Part shown: positions 19,630 through 30,977 of the stretch, one piece after another | Position numbering within the stretch: position 1 is the first letter of the stretch | Layout of the letters: the number at the start of each line of letters is the position of its first letter | Origin: Burkholderiales bacterium | Lineage (GTDB): Bacteria; Pseudomonadota; Gammaproteobacteria; Burkholderiales; JAEUOS01 | Length of the DNA stretch: 64,000 nucleotides | NCBI GenBank assembly: GCA_016790695.1 | Contig: JAEUOS010000122.1 | Span: 17,526-81,525 of the forward strand | Direction of reading: 5' to 3' | The notes under the pieces: generated by a model | What the model saw: the letters and a program-made list of their open reading frames with translations, nothing else | Told to the model about the DNA's origin: nothing | Databases searched by the model: none | Program-made: the position numbers and the translations under genes

Positions 19630-21097
19630 GCTTCATGCCGGTCCTGCTGTGGACCGACCTCCTGCTGTTCGCGCTCATCGGCGCGTGCCTGGTCTATGCG
19701 CGCCACGCGGCGCGCCATGCGCACCTGGCCGCGCCGTGGCTGCGCGTGCGCGCCAGCCCCACGGGCATGGCCGCCGCAACCGTGCTGCTCGCGTTCCTCG
19801 GCATCGGCGTGCTCGACAGCCTGCACTTCCGCGCCGCGCTCGAGGCCAAGCCCGGCAGCGCGGCGCCGCCGCGTTACGCGGTCGAGGTCCGGAGCGTGCT
19901 CGACCTGCTGGCCGAGGCCGTCCTCGGGCGGATGGCCGGCAAGAGCGAAAAGACCTATTCGGCGCCGCTCGCCACCCACGGCTACGCGCGCGAGAACGTC
20001 GAGAAGAAGCTGGCCGACGGGCGGGTGGTGCAGGTGCGCGAGCATCCGCGGCTGGTGGCGGGCGGCGCCCACCTCGCCGACCCGGCACGCGACCGCGCGG
20101 CGGACGTGGCCCTGCATGCGGGGCGGGGCGTCGCCCTGGGGTTCGTGATCTGGCTGGCGCTCGCGCTCGCGCTCCTCGCGGCGGCGGCGGCGCGGCGCGG
20201 CGGCGGCCTGGGGGACGCCTGGCGCGCGGCCTGGCAGGGCGCGGGCGCCACGCCGTGGCGGGCGATCCTGCTCACGCTGCTGGTGCTGTGCGTCGCGGGC
20301 GGTCTCATCGCGACGCTCGGCAGCCGCTACCACCTGCTGGGCACCGACAAGGTCGGGCAGGACGTGCTCTACCAGGCGCTCAAGAGCGTGCGCACCGCCC
20401 TCGTCATCGGCACGCTCACCACGCTGGTGATGCTGCCGCTGGGGGTGCTGCTCGGCATCGCGGCCGGCTACTTCGGCGGCTGGATCGATGATCTGATCCA
20501 GTACCTCTACACCACCCTCAACTCGATTCCCGGCGTGCTGCTGATCGCCGCCGCGGTGCTGATGATGCAGGTCACCATCGACGCCAATCCCGACTGGTTC
20601 TCGACGGCCGCCGAGCGCGCCGACTTCCGGCTGCTCGCGCTGTGCTTCATCCTGGGCATGATGAGCTGGACCGGGCTGTGCCGGCTCATGCGCGGCGAGA
20701 CGCTCAAGCTGCGCGAGCTCGAGTATGTCCAGGCGGCGCGCGCCTTCGGCGTGTCGCGCCTGGCGATCATCGTCCGGCACATCCTGCCCAACGTGATGCA
20801 CCTGGTGATCATCAGCGCGGTGATGGACTTCTCCGGCATGGTGCTGACCGAGGCGGTGCTCTCCTATGTCGGTGTCGGCGTCGACCCGTCGATGTCGAGC
20901 TTCGGCTCGATGATCAACGCGGCGCGCCTCGAGATGTCGCGCGAGCCGATGGTGTGGTGGTCGCTGGCGGCGGCGTTCGTGTTCATGCTGTCGCTGGTGC
21001 TGGCGGCCAACCTGTTCGCCGACACCGTGCGCGACGCGTTCGATCCGCGCCTGTCGTCCGCCGGGCGCCGGCGCGGCCGGGCGGCCGGGGAGGCCGC

Positions 21098-21101
<4 letters not shown>
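19626..21101 (+). CDS. Peptide-type ABC importer, permease 2 with extra N-terminal module (DppC/YejE-like)
   Basis: Second permease, 491 residues, where DppC-type proteins are normally about 300. The usual DppC features start only around residue 212: a helix to 231, then HLLGTDKVGQDVLYQ, and later the coupling motif ELEYVQAARAFGVS and TEAVLSYVGVGVDPS. Before that lies an extra module: helix about 6-24, helix about 46-65, a charged periplasmic stretch of roughly 100 residues (66-166), and helix about 167-189. The start overlaps the previous stop (ATGA). The extension could contact the doubly anchored binding protein. Confidence 0.9.
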
Positions 21102-23104
<2,003 letters not shown>

Positions 23105-23180
23105 TCGGGCGCAGCTACAATCTGCGCTCGTCGGCGCGCGAAGCGCCGTCCCCCGACCGCCACCTTCGGAGTGCCCAGTC

Positions 23181-24152
23181 ATGAACCAGCGTCGCCTGCT
23201 CCTCAAGTCCGCTGCGGCCGCCGCCGGCCTCGCCGCCGCGCCCGGCCTCGTCCGCGCCCAGGCGTTTCCGACGCGGCCGATCAAGTACATCTGCCCGTGG
23301 CCGGCCGGCGGCTCGACCGACATCGTCATGCGCGCCTTCGCCGAGAGCGCGGGCAAGGCGCTCGGCCAGACCGTCCTGGTCGAGAACAAGCCCGGGGCCG
23401 GCGGCACCCTGGGCGCGATCGAGATGGTCAACGCGCGCCCGGACGGCTACACGCTGGCCCAGCTGCCGATCAGCGTGTTCCGCATACCGCACATGCAGAA
23501 GGTGCAGTTCGACACGCTGCGGGACTTCACCTGGATCGCCTGCCTGACCGGCTACACCTTCGGCTTCGTGGTGCGCGCCGATTCGCCGATCCGGAGCATC
23601 AAGGATCTGGTCGACTATGCGCGCGCCAACCCCGGCAAGTTCACCTACGGCAACACCGGCACCGGCACCAGCCCGCACCTGGCGGTCGAGGAGTTCGCGC
23701 AGAAGGCCGGCATCCAGCTGCAGCCGGTGCCGTACAAGGGCAACGCCGAGAACATGCAGGCGGTCCTGGGCGGGCACGTGATGGGGGCGTCGGACGCGAC
23801 CGGCTGGGGCCCGCACGTCGACGCCGGCAAGCTGCGCCTGCTCGCCACCTACGGCAGCAAGCGGACCAAGCGCTGGCCGAACGTGCCGACGCTCGACGAG
23901 CTCGGCTACAAGACCATCTCGGACTCGCCGTTCGGGGTGTGCGGCCCGAAAGGCATGGATCCCGGCGTGGTGAAGGTCCTGCACGACGCGTTCAAGAAGA
24001 CGCTCGACGATCCGGCGGTGCAGGCGGTGCTCGACAAGTACGACCAGCAGGTGATCTACCTGGACACGGCCGCCTACACCAAGTACGCGCGCGACACCTT
24101 CGCCTCGGAGAAGGCGCTGATCGAGCGCCTCGGCCTGGCCGCGAAGTCCTGA
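23181..24152 (+). CDS. Bug/TctC-type periplasmic binding protein
   Basis: Bug-family binding protein of 323 residues with a twin-arginine-like leader (MNQRRLLLKSAAAA) ending near VRAQ. The family start FPTRPIKYICPWPAGGSTD follows, with NKPGAGGTLGAIEMV and GNTGTGTSPHLAVEEFAQ further on. It differs from most relatives in having WGPHVDAGKLR and CGPKGMDPGVV in the second lobe. A TACAAT -10-like hexamer lies at 23116-23121, about 60 bases upstream. The thioesterase gene follows after 10 bases, suggesting a linked carboxylic acid/CoA metabolism. Confidence 0.9.
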   Translation: MNQRRLLLKSAAAAAGLAAAPGLVRAQAFPTRPIKYICPWPAGGSTDIVMRAFAESAGKALGQTVLVENKPGAGGTLGAIEMVNARPDGYTLAQLPISVFRIPHMQKVQFDTLRDFTWIACLTGYTFGFVVRADSPIRSIKDLVDYARANPGKFTYGNTGTGTSPHLAVEEFAQKAGIQLQPVPYKGNAENMQAVLGGHVMGASDATGWGPHVDAGKLRLLATYGSKRTKRWPNVPTLDELGYKTISDSPFGVCGPKGMDPGVVKVLHDAFKKTLDDPAVQAVLDKYDQQVIYLDTAAYTKYARDTFASEKALIERLGLAAKS

Positions 24153-24162
24153 CGGGCCGGCG

Positions 24163-24621
24163 ATGCGCTCCGATTTCACCTTCTTCCACCGCCTGCGGGT
24201 GCGCTGGTCGGAAGTCGACATGCAGAAGGTCGTGTTCAACGGGAACTACTTCAACTACTTCGACGTGGCCGTGTTCGAGTCCTGGCGCGCGATGCTCGCG
24301 GCGGGCACCGCGCGCCACGGCCCGGGCCTCAAGGAGCGCTTCGACGCGTGGATGCACGACATCTACGTGGTCAAGGCCGGCGCCGAGTACCACGCGCCCG
24401 CGCACTGGGACGACGACCTCGACATCGGCGTGCGCGTCGCGCGCCTCGGCCGCTCGTCGATGCGCACCCTGGTCGAGGTCCATCGCGGCGACGATCACCT
24501 GATTTCCGGCGAACTGATCTACGTCTACAAGGACCGGGTGGCGAACGCCGCGGCGCCGCTGCCGGCGGAATTCCGCGAGCTCGTCATGGCGTTCGAGAAG
24601 ACGCCGCCGGAAACGGCCTAG
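24163..24621 (+). CDS. Hot-dog fold acyl-CoA thioesterase (4HBT/YbgC-like)
   Basis: Small hot-dog thioesterase of 152 residues. The N-terminus [24 protein letters not shown] matches the 4-hydroxybenzoyl-CoA thioesterase/YbgC pattern, with catalytic Asp19 and the GNY loop. Later segments ([16 protein letters not shown] and ELIYVYKD) fit the remaining strands. It hydrolyses an acyl- or aroyl-CoA in the cytoplasm; the substrate is unknown. It follows the Bug gene by 10 bases and is separated by 125 bases from the aldehyde dehydrogenase. Confidence 0.88.
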   Translation: MRSDFTFFHRLRVRWSEVDMQKVVFNGNYFNYFDVAVFESWRAMLAAGTARHGPGLKERFDAWMHDIYVVKAGAEYHAPAHWDDDLDIGVRVARLGRSSMRTLVEVHRGDDHLISGELIYVYKDRVANAAAPLPAEFRELVMAFEKTPPETA

Positions 24622-24746
24622 CCGACCAGGGCGCTGCGCCCGGGGCCGCACGGACGATGCGGCCGATCGGCGGCGCGGGGCCGCCGGGCCCGATGCGCTG
24701 CGCTAAACTTGCCCGCTTTCTCCTTCCTCACCAGATCGGTTCGCGC

Positions 24747-26180
24747 ATGAAAGCCTACGAGAAGCTCTACATCGACGGTGCCTGGGTCTCCGGCAGCGGC
24801 GGAAAATCCATCGACGTGATCAACGCCGCGACCGAGGAGGTCATGGGCCGCATCCCCGAAGGCACGGTCGCCGACGCCCAGGCCGCGATCGCGGCGGCGC
24901 GCGCCGCGTTCGACGGCTGGGCCGCGGTGCCGGCGGCCAGGCGCGGCGAGTATCTCGCGGCGATCCAGGCCGGCATCAAGGCGCGTGCCGACGAGTTCGC
25001 GCGCACCATCACCGGCGAGGTCGGCGTGCCGTACAAGCTCGCGCAGCGCGTGATGGTCGGCAATCCGGTCAACACCTTCGGCATGTACGCCGCGCTGGCG
25101 GGCAGCTTCGAGTTCGAGAAGACCGTCGGCAATTCGCTCATCGTGCGCGAGCCGGTCGGCGTGGTCGGCGCGATCACCCCGTGGAACTTCCCGCTGCACC
25201 AGATCGCGCTCAAGGTCGCGGCGGCGCTCGCGGCCGGCTGCACCGTGGTGCTCAAGCCCTCGGAAGTGGCGCCGCTCAATGCGTTCATGCTCGCCGAGAT
25301 CATCCACGAGGTCGGGCTGCCGAAGGGCGTGTTCAACCTGGTCTCCGGCTACGGACCGGTGGTGGGCGAGGCGCTCGCCGCCTCGCCGGAGGTCGACATG
25401 ATCTCCTTCACCGGCTCGACGCGGGCCGGCAAGCGCGTGTCGGAACTGGCGGCCCAGACCGTCAAGCGGGTCGCCCTCGAGCTCGGCGGCAAGTCGGCGG
25501 CGATCATCCTCGACGACGCCGACCTGGCGACCGCGGTGAAGGCGACCGTGAGCTATTGCTACCTCAACTCGGGGCAGACCTGCGCAGCCACCACGCGCAT
25601 GCTGGTGCCCGCGTCCCGCTACGAGGAGGCGGCGAAGATCGCGACCGAGGTCGCCGCCGGGTTCACCGTCGGCGACCCGATGGGCGATGCGCGGCTCGGG
25701 CCGCTGATCTCCGCGGTGCAGCGCGAGCGCGTGCGCGCGTACATCAACAAGGGCATCGAGGAGGGCGCGCAGCTCCTGACCGGCGGCGCGGAGCCGCCCG
25801 AAGGACAGCCCCGCGGCTACTTCGTCAAGCCCACCGTGTTCGGCAAGGTGACCCCGGCGATGACCATCGCGCGCGAGGAGATCTTCGGGCCGGTGCTGTC
25901 GATCCTGACCTACCGGGACGAGGCCGATGCCGTGCGCATCGCCAACGACTCGGTGTACGGGCTGGCGGGCACGATCTGGTCGAAGGACGAGGAGCGTGCC
26001 AAGGCCGTCGCGCGCCGCGTGCGCGCCGGGCAGATCGACATCAACGGCGGGCCGTTCAACCCGATGGCGCCGTTCGGCGGCTACAAGCAGTCGGGCAACG
26101 GGCGCGAGTCCGGCGTCTACGGGCTCGAGGAGTTCCTCGAGTACAAGTCGCTGCAGTTGCGCCCGGCGAAGGCGGCGTGA
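24747..26180 (+). CDS. NAD(P)+-dependent aldehyde dehydrogenase
   Basis: Member of the aldehyde dehydrogenase superfamily, 477 residues. The catalytic Cys279 lies in [11 protein letters not shown] and the general base Glu245 in ALELGGKSA, with the expected 34-residue spacing. Cofactor and folding motifs [33 protein letters not shown] and [13 protein letters not shown] are present. The aldehyde substrate cannot be assigned. A TAAACT -10-like hexamer lies at 24704-24709. The stop codon shares one base with the start of the following dehydrogenase (TGATG), so the two form a tight bicistron. Confidence 0.93.
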   Translation: MKAYEKLYIDGAWVSGSGGKSIDVINAATEEVMGRIPEGTVADAQAAIAAARAAFDGWAAVPAARRGEYLAAIQAGIKARADEFARTITGEVGVPYKLAQRVMVGNPVNTFGMYAALAGSFEFEKTVGNSLIVREPVGVVGAITPWNFPLHQIALKVAAALAAGCTVVLKPSEVAPLNAFMLAEIIHEVGLPKGVFNLVSGYGPVVGEALAASPEVDMISFTGSTRAGKRVSELAAQTVKRVALELGGKSAAIILDDADLATAVKATVSYCYLNSGQTCAATTRMLVPASRYEEAAKIATEVAAGFTVGDPMGDARLGPLISAVQRERVRAYINKGIEEGAQLLTGGAEPPEGQPRGYFVKPTVFGKVTPAMTIAREEIFGPVLSILTYRDEADAVRIANDSVYGLAGTIWSKDEERAKAVARRVRAGQIDINGGPFNPMAPFGGYKQSGNGRESGVYGLEEFLEYKSLQLRPAKAA

Positions 26181-26944
26181 TGGCGACGGAGACGCGGGTC
26201 GCCGTCATCACCGGCGCGGGATCGGGCATCGGCGCGGAGACCGCGCGCCAGCTCGCCGCGCGCGGGTGGCGCGTGGTCGTCAACTATCGCAGCAACGCCG
26301 ACGCGGCCGCACGGGTGGTCGCCGACTGCAAGGCGGCGGGCGGCGACGCGGTCGCCGTGCAGGCCGACGTCGGCGACGACGCGGCATGTCGCGCCCTGGT
26401 CCAGGCGGCGCTCGGCGCGTTCGGCCGGATCGACGCGCTGATGAACAACGCCGGCGAGACGAAGGCCGCGCCGGCAGCCGACCTCGATGCGCTGTCGGGC
26501 GACGATTTCCTGCGCCTCTATCGCAACAACGTCGTGTCGGTGTACCAGATGACCCGCGCCGCGGCGCCGGCCCTCAAGGCCTCCGGCGCCGGCAGCGTGG
26601 TCAACATCGGTTCGCGCGCCGGAATCACGGGCGGCGGCACCTCGACCGCCTACGCGGCGACCAAGGCCTCGGTGCACACGCTCACGAAGTCGCTGGCGCG
26701 CGTGCTCGGACCGGAAGTGCGGGTCAACTGCGTCGCGCCCGGCTATGTCGACACGCCCTGGCATGCGCGCGGGCGCGGCGCTGCCGAGGCCGAGCGCGCC
26801 AAGGCCGGCATGATCGCCAAGGCCTCGCTGAAGAAGGTGGCCAATGCCGCCGAGATCGCGGAGGTGTGCGTGCTGCTCCTCGCCGGCGCGACCGCGATGA
26901 CCGGCGAGGTGGTCTGCGTCGACGCCGGCGTCCACCTCGCCTAG
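26180..26944 (+). CDS. Short-chain dehydrogenase/reductase
   Basis: Classical SDR of 254 residues. The cofactor motif TGAGSGIG is at residues 11-18, the structural MNNAGE in the middle, and the catalytic Ser-Tyr-Lys set in NIGSRAGI and AYAATKASVH. Arg after VVNY suggests NADP(H). It probably oxidises an alcohol to, or reduces, the aldehyde used by the adjacent aldehyde dehydrogenase, since the two genes overlap by one base. Substrate unknown. Confidence 0.92.
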   Translation: MATETRVAVITGAGSGIGAETARQLAARGWRVVVNYRSNADAAARVVADCKAAGGDAVAVQADVGDDAACRALVQAALGAFGRIDALMNNAGETKAAPAADLDALSGDDFLRLYRNNVVSVYQMTRAAAPALKASGAGSVVNIGSRAGITGGGTSTAYAATKASVHTLTKSLARVLGPEVRVNCVAPGYVDTPWHARGRGAAEAERAKAGMIAKASLKKVANAAEIAEVCVLLLAGATAMTGEVVCVDAGVHLA

Positions 26945-26956
26945 CGCGCGTCCGCC

Positions 26957-26978
26957 GCGCGGCGCCTGCGCGCCGTGC
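26957..26978. terminator. GC-rich hairpin between convergent genes, possible terminator
   Basis: A 9-bp stem (one G-U type pair) with a 4-base loop in the 48-base gap between the convergent SDR and AI-2E-family genes. No T tract follows on either strand, so it would be a non-canonical or Rho-assisted terminator. Confidence 0.4.
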
Positions 26979-26992
26979 CGGGACGGCCGCGC

Positions 26993-28087
26993 CTAGCGCC
27001 GCCGGTCGCGCTCGGGGTCGTACGCGCGCATGCTCTGCGTGAGGTCCAGGTCGACGGCGCGCTCGTCGATGGCCGCCTCGCGGAACAGCACGAGCAGCAG
27101 CACCAGCAGCACCGGCCCGATGATGAGGCCGACGATGCCCATGGTGCCGACGCCGCCGAAGATGCCGAACAGGATCGCCAGGAAGGGCAGCGCGGTGCCG
27201 CCCTGGATCAGCACCGGCCGCACCACGTAGTCGGCCGCCATGACGATGATCGTGCCGAGGGAGAACACGGCGATTCCGGCGACGGGGGCGTCGCTCGCGA
27301 AGAGGATGAAGCCGATCACGCCCAGGAGCAGCGGCGCGGCCATCGGGATGAAGGCGATCACCGCGGTGATCACGCCGAGCGTCACGGCCGAGGGCACCCC
27401 GCAGATCCAGAGGAGCAGCGACAGCAGCAGCGCCTCGCCGAAGCCGACGATGACGATGCCGTTGACCGCCGCGCGCAGCGCGTCGGGCAACTGGAACACG
27501 TAGGACGGCCAGCGGCGCTCCAGCCACTTGTAGCCGATCTGGTTGACCCAGGCCGAGATCGCCTTGCCGTCCTGATAAAAGAAATACAGCACCCAGAGCG
27601 CGAACAGCAGCGTCGCCAGGCGCGACGTGAGGTCGAGGAACACGGTCTGCGCGGCGTTGCGGATCAGGTCCAGCTGCGCCTCCAGGATCGCCGACAGGCG
27701 CTTGGGCTGCGCGAGGTACTTCTCCCAGAGCTGGGTCAGGTATTCACCGCCCAGCGGCAGCTTGTCGAGCACCGCGGGCACGGGCTTGCCGTAGGTGTCC
27801 GCCTCGATCAGGTAGGACGCCGCCGTGTACACGTCCTGGCTCAGGAACACCAGCAGCAGCGCCATCGGGCCGACGAGGAAGATCAGCACCAGCGTGGTCG
27901 AGGCCGCCGGCGCCCAGGACGCGTGCCGGTCCAGGCGCCGGGCGATCACCTCGTGCAGCGGCCAGGACGCCACCGCCAGGATCGCGGCCCACAGGATCGC
28001 GAGGATGAACGGCGAGAGGACGATGAAGGCGCCGAACAGGATCGACGCGGTGAACAGGATGCTGACCAGGAGCTTGGCGGGCGACAT
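26993..28087 (-). CDS. AI-2E family transporter (YdiK/PerM type)
   Basis: Polytopic inner-membrane protein of 364 residues with about seven or eight hydrophobic segments in the AI-2E/PF01594 arrangement: two N-terminal helices, a long soluble stretch (about residues 95-150), then a C-terminal helical bundle with FIPMAAPLLLGVIG, RPVLIQGGTALP and the closing FGGVGTMGIVGLIIGPV, the best conserved part of the family. Members export quorum signals, ions or remain uncharacterised; no specific cargo can be inferred. It stands alone between convergent SDR and same-strand iclR. Confidence 0.9.
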   Translation of the reverse strand: MSPAKLLVSILFTASILFGAFIVLSPFILAILWAAILAVASWPLHEVIARRLDRHASWAPAASTTLVLIFLVGPMALLLVFLSQDVYTAASYLIEADTYGKPVPAVLDKLPLGGEYLTQLWEKYLAQPKRLSAILEAQLDLIRNAAQTVFLDLTSRLATLLFALWVLYFFYQDGKAISAWVNQIGYKWLERRWPSYVFQLPDALRAAVNGIVIVGFGEALLLSLLLWICGVPSAVTLGVITAVIAFIPMAAPLLLGVIGFILFASDAPVAGIAVFSLGTIIVMAADYVVRPVLIQGGTALPFLAILFGIFGGVGTMGIVGLIIGPVLLVLLLVLFREAAIDERAVDLDLTQSMRAYDPERDRRR

Positions 28088-28165
28088 GGGCAGCGGTCGG
28101 CGGAACGGGCGACTGGTCGGAGGGCGGGCGCGGCGGACGAGACGATTCTAGACCGGCCGCCGCCT

Positions 28166-28975
28166 TCACGCGCGCATGGCCAGTGCGCGGTTGATGCGCG
28201 CGGCCGCGTCCTTGAGCGGCGGCAGCAGCCGCCGGACCATCTGCGCCGAGGAGACCTGATGGGCGTTGGCCGAGAGGTTCATCGCGGCGATCACGCGGCC
28301 ACCGCGATCGACCAGCGGCACCGCGATCGAGCGCAGGCCGTCCTCGAGTTCCTGGTCGACCAGCGCGAAGCCGTCGGCACGCACGCCGGCGATGATCTTC
28401 GTCAGCCGCGCGGGCGACGTTTCGGTGTGACGGGTGCGCGGGTGCAGGTCGCTGCGCGCCAGCACGCGTGCGAGTTCCTCCGGCGGCAGCGCCGAGAGCA
28501 GAACCCGCCCCATCGCGCTGCACCAGGCCGGCAGGCGGCTGCCGATGGCGAGGCTGATCGCCATGATCTTGGCGGTCGGCACGCGCTGGATGTAGACGAT
28601 CTCGGTGCCTTCGAGGACCGAGGCGGAGCACGATTCGTGGACCGCGCGCGAGAGTTCCTCCATGATCGGCTCGGCGAGATTCCACAGCGGCGTGGTCGAG
28701 AGGTAGGCGTAGCCGAGATCGAGGATGCGCGCGGTCAGGCGAAACTGGCGGCCGTCCTGGGCGACGTAGCCGAGCGCCTGCAGCGTGAGCAGGATGCGCC
28801 GCGCGCCGGCGCGGTCCAGGCCGGTGCGCGCGGCGACCTCCGAGAGCGTCTGGGACGGGGCGTCCGCGGCAAACGCGCGGATCACGGCGAGACCGCGCGC
28901 GAACGACTGGACGTAGCTGTCGCTCGGCGCCGGCGGCGGTCCTCCTTGCAGTGCAGCATCCGCACGCGGGTTCAC
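28166..28975 (-). CDS. IclR family regulator, PcaR/PobR-like
   Basis: Transcription regulator of 269 residues. An N-terminal winged helix-turn-helix (about residues 20-80) carries QSFARGLAVIRAFAADAP and LSEVAARTGLDRAGARRILLTL, typical of the PcaR/PcaU/PobR branch that controls aromatic catabolism. An effector-binding IclR domain follows (AIGSRLPAWCSAMGRVLLSAL, DGLRSIAVPLVDRGG). The frame is open to 29140, but GTG 28975 preceded by GGGGA gives a normal N-terminus. It is divergent from maleylacetate reductase; paired palindromes in the gap suggest control of both itself and the catabolic operon, probably by a 3-oxoadipate-type ligand. Confidence 0.9.
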   Translation of the reverse strand: MNPRADAALQGGPPPAPSDSYVQSFARGLAVIRAFAADAPSQTLSEVAARTGLDRAGARRILLTLQALGYVAQDGRQFRLTARILDLGYAYLSTTPLWNLAEPIMEELSRAVHESCSASVLEGTEIVYIQRVPTAKIMAISLAIGSRLPAWCSAMGRVLLSALPPEELARVLARSDLHPRTRHTETSPARLTKIIAGVRADGFALVDQELEDGLRSIAVPLVDRGGRVIAAMNLSANAHQVSSAQMVRRLLPPLKDAAARINRALAMRA

Positions 28976-29000
28976 TGCGCAGTCCCCTGATTTTTCATGT

Positions 29001-29015
29001 GTTCTGATAGCGAAC
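29001..29015. promoter_or_regulatory. Palindrome 1 (GTTCT-N5-CGAAC), likely IclR operator
   Basis: A 15-bp inverted repeat 26 bases upstream of the IclR start. It shares both half sites exactly with a second copy at 29075-29089. It overlaps another inverted repeat, AGCGAA-N6-TTCGCT at 29009-29026, which runs into the -35 box of the divergent promoter. Similar 15-bp sites starting GTTC are known for PcaR/PcaU regulators. Confidence 0.55.
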
Positions 29016-29025
29016 CCGGATTCGC

Positions 29026-29054
29026 TTGACAAACCGGCACACCCTGCGCATTCT
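29026..29054 (+). promoter_or_regulatory. Sigma-70-type promoter of the maleylacetate reductase operon
   Basis: Perfect -35 TTGACA at 29026-29031, 17-base spacer and a weak -10 CATTCT at 29049-29054. This predicts a transcript start near 29061 and a leader of about 78 bases. The -35 shares its first base with the inverted repeat ending at 29026, fitting regulation by the adjacent IclR protein. Confidence 0.5.
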
Positions 29055-29074
29055 CCTGCGCCGCCGGTTGCATC

Positions 29075-29089
29075 GTTCTCGTGCCGAAC
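29075..29089. promoter_or_regulatory. Palindrome 2 (GTTCT-N5-CGAAC), likely IclR operator
   Basis: Second 15-bp copy, 74 bases (about seven helical turns) from the first and just downstream of the predicted transcript start. Extra CGAAC half sites lie at 29104-29108 and 29116-29120. Confidence 0.5.
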
Positions 29090-29138
29090 ATCTCGCCGCC
29101 AGACGAACGACAACCCGAACGGTAACCCAATTCCCGCC

Positions 29139-30215
29139 ATGCTGCAATTCGTCTACTCCTCGCACCCGGGCCGCGTGGTCTTCGGCGCGGGCGCGCTCGC
29201 CCACCTCGAGCGCGAGGTCGGGCTGCTCGGCGCGCAGCGCGCGCTGGTGCTGTGCACGCCGGAGCAGCGCGCCGCAGCCGAGGAGGTCGCGCGCCGCCTC
29301 GGTCCGCGCTGCGCCGGCATCTTCGACCGCGCCGCCATGCATGTGCCGGTCGAGACCGCGCGAGCCGCGCGCGAAGCGGCTGCCCGCCTCGGCGCGGACT
29401 GTGCCGTGGCCATCGGCGGGGGATCGACCACCGGGCTCGGCAAGGCGATCGCGCTGGAATCGTCGCTGCCGATCCTCGCGATCCCGACCACCTATGCGGG
29501 CTCGGAAATGACGGCGATCTATGGCGTCACCGAGGACGGCCAGAAGAAGACCGGGCGCGATCCGCGCGTGCTGCCGCGCACGGTGATCTACGACCCCGAA
29601 CTGACGCTCGACCTGCCGACCGGCCTGTCCGCGGTCAGCGGGATGAACGCGATCGCCCATGCCGTCGAGGCGCTGTACGCGGTCGACGCCAATCCGGTGA
29701 TATCGCTGGTCGCGGAGGAAGGCATCCGCGCGCTCGCCGCCGGCCTGCCCGCGCTGATGACGGCGCCGCGCGACCTGGCGGCGCGCGCCGACGCGCTCTA
29801 CGGCGCGTGGCTGTGCGGCATCGCGCTCAATGGCTGCGCGATGGCGCTGCATCACAAGCTGTGCCACACGCTCGGCGGCAGCTTCAACCTGCCGCATGCG
29901 GAAACCCATACCGTGGTCCTGCCGCACGCGGTCGCCTACAACGCGCCCGCGGCGCCGGCGGCGATGCGGCGGATCGCCGCCGCGCTGGGGGCGGCCGGCG
30001 CGGCCGCCGGCCTGATCGACCTCGAGCGCCGGCTCGGCACCCCGCGCTCGCTGGCGGCGATCGGCATGCCCGCCGACGGCCTCGACCGGGCCGCCGATCT
30101 CGCCGTCGCCGCGCCGTATCCGAATCCGCGCCCGCTCGAGCGTGCCGCGATCCGCGCGCTGCTCGACGACGCCTACCACGGCCGCGCGCCGGCCGACACC
30201 GGGGAGAATCCATGA
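29139..30215 (+). CDS. Maleylacetate reductase
   Basis: Iron-alcohol-dehydrogenase-like enzyme of 358 residues that reduces maleylacetate to 3-oxoadipate with NAD(P)H. The N-terminus FVYSSHPGRVVFGAGAL is typical of maleylacetate reductases. The cofactor motif is AIGGGSTTGLGKAIAL, followed by IPTTYAGSEMT. The later region holds AIAHAVEALY, HHKLCHTLGG and LPHAETHTVVLPHAVAYN, where family His residues lie. It is the first gene after the divergent regulator and overlaps the CoA-transferase gene by ATGA, which supports the 3-oxoadipate assignment. Confidence 0.93.
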   Translation: MLQFVYSSHPGRVVFGAGALAHLEREVGLLGAQRALVLCTPEQRAAAEEVARRLGPRCAGIFDRAAMHVPVETARAAREAAARLGADCAVAIGGGSTTGLGKAIALESSLPILAIPTTYAGSEMTAIYGVTEDGQKKTGRDPRVLPRTVIYDPELTLDLPTGLSAVSGMNAIAHAVEALYAVDANPVISLVAEEGIRALAAGLPALMTAPRDLAARADALYGAWLCGIALNGCAMALHHKLCHTLGGSFNLPHAETHTVVLPHAVAYNAPAAPAAMRRIAAALGAAGAAAGLIDLERRLGTPRSLAAIGMPADGLDRAADLAVAAPYPNPRPLERAAIRALLDDAYHGRAPADTGENP

Positions 30216-30898
30216 TCAACAAGATCGCCGCATCGGCCGCCGCCGCGCTGGCGGGCGTGCGCGACGGCGCCACCGTGCTGCTCGGCGGCTTCGGCGGCGC
30301 CGGCATGCCCGACGAACTCATCGACGCGCTGATCGAGCACGGGGCGCGCGATCTGGTGATCGTCAGCAACAATGCGGGCAACGGCGAGACCGGCATCGCG
30401 GCGCTGCTCAAGGCCGGCCGGGTGCGCAAGATCGTCTGCTCGTTCCCGCGCCAGGCCGACTCGCACCACTTCGACAGCCTCTATCGCGCCGGCAAGCTGG
30501 AGCTCGAACTGGTGCCGCAGGGCAACCTGGCGGAGCGCGTCCGTGCCGCGGGCGCCGGCGTCGGCGCGTTCTACACGCCGACCGGCTACGGCACCGACCT
30601 GGCCAAGGGCAAGGAGGTGCGCGAGATCGGCGGGCGCATGTACGTGCTCGAGTACCCGATCCACGGCGACCTCGCGCTCGTCAAGGCCGAGCGCGGCGAC
30701 CGCTGGGGCAACCTCACCTACCGCAAGGCGGCGCGCAATTTCGGTCCGATCATGGCATCGGCGGCGCGCTGCACCGTCGCGCAGGTCTACGAGACGGTCG
30801 AACTCGGCGGCCTCGACCCGGAGATCATCGTCACCCCCGGCATCTTCGTCACCCATGTGGTGCCGGTGCCGCGTTCCGGCGCGCGGGAGGCCGCGTGA
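30212..30898 (+). CDS. pcaI: 3-oxoadipate CoA-transferase subunit A
   Basis: Alpha subunit of a succinyl-CoA:3-oxoacid CoA-transferase, 228 residues. The CoA-binding GGFGGAGMPDEL and the SNNAGNGETGIAALL segment match PcaI-type subunits; GYGTDLAKGKEVREI and ALVKAERGDRWGNL fit the rest. Its start overlaps the maleylacetate reductase stop (ATGA). Placement directly after the enzyme that makes 3-oxoadipate favours this substrate over acetoacetate. Confidence 0.9.
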   Translation: MINKIAASAAAALAGVRDGATVLLGGFGGAGMPDELIDALIEHGARDLVIVSNNAGNGETGIAALLKAGRVRKIVCSFPRQADSHHFDSLYRAGKLELELVPQGNLAERVRAAGAGVGAFYTPTGYGTDLAKGKEVREIGGRMYVLEYPIHGDLALVKAERGDRWGNLTYRKAARNFGPIMASAARCTVAQVYETVELGGLDPEIIVTPGIFVTHVVPVPRSGAREAA

Positions 30899-30977
30899 GC
30901 GCCGCGGCCCGCGCGTGCGGATGGCGGAACCTGCGGCCGTCGCAGCGGCTCGCGCGCAGTCAGAGGAGGGCAGGCCA

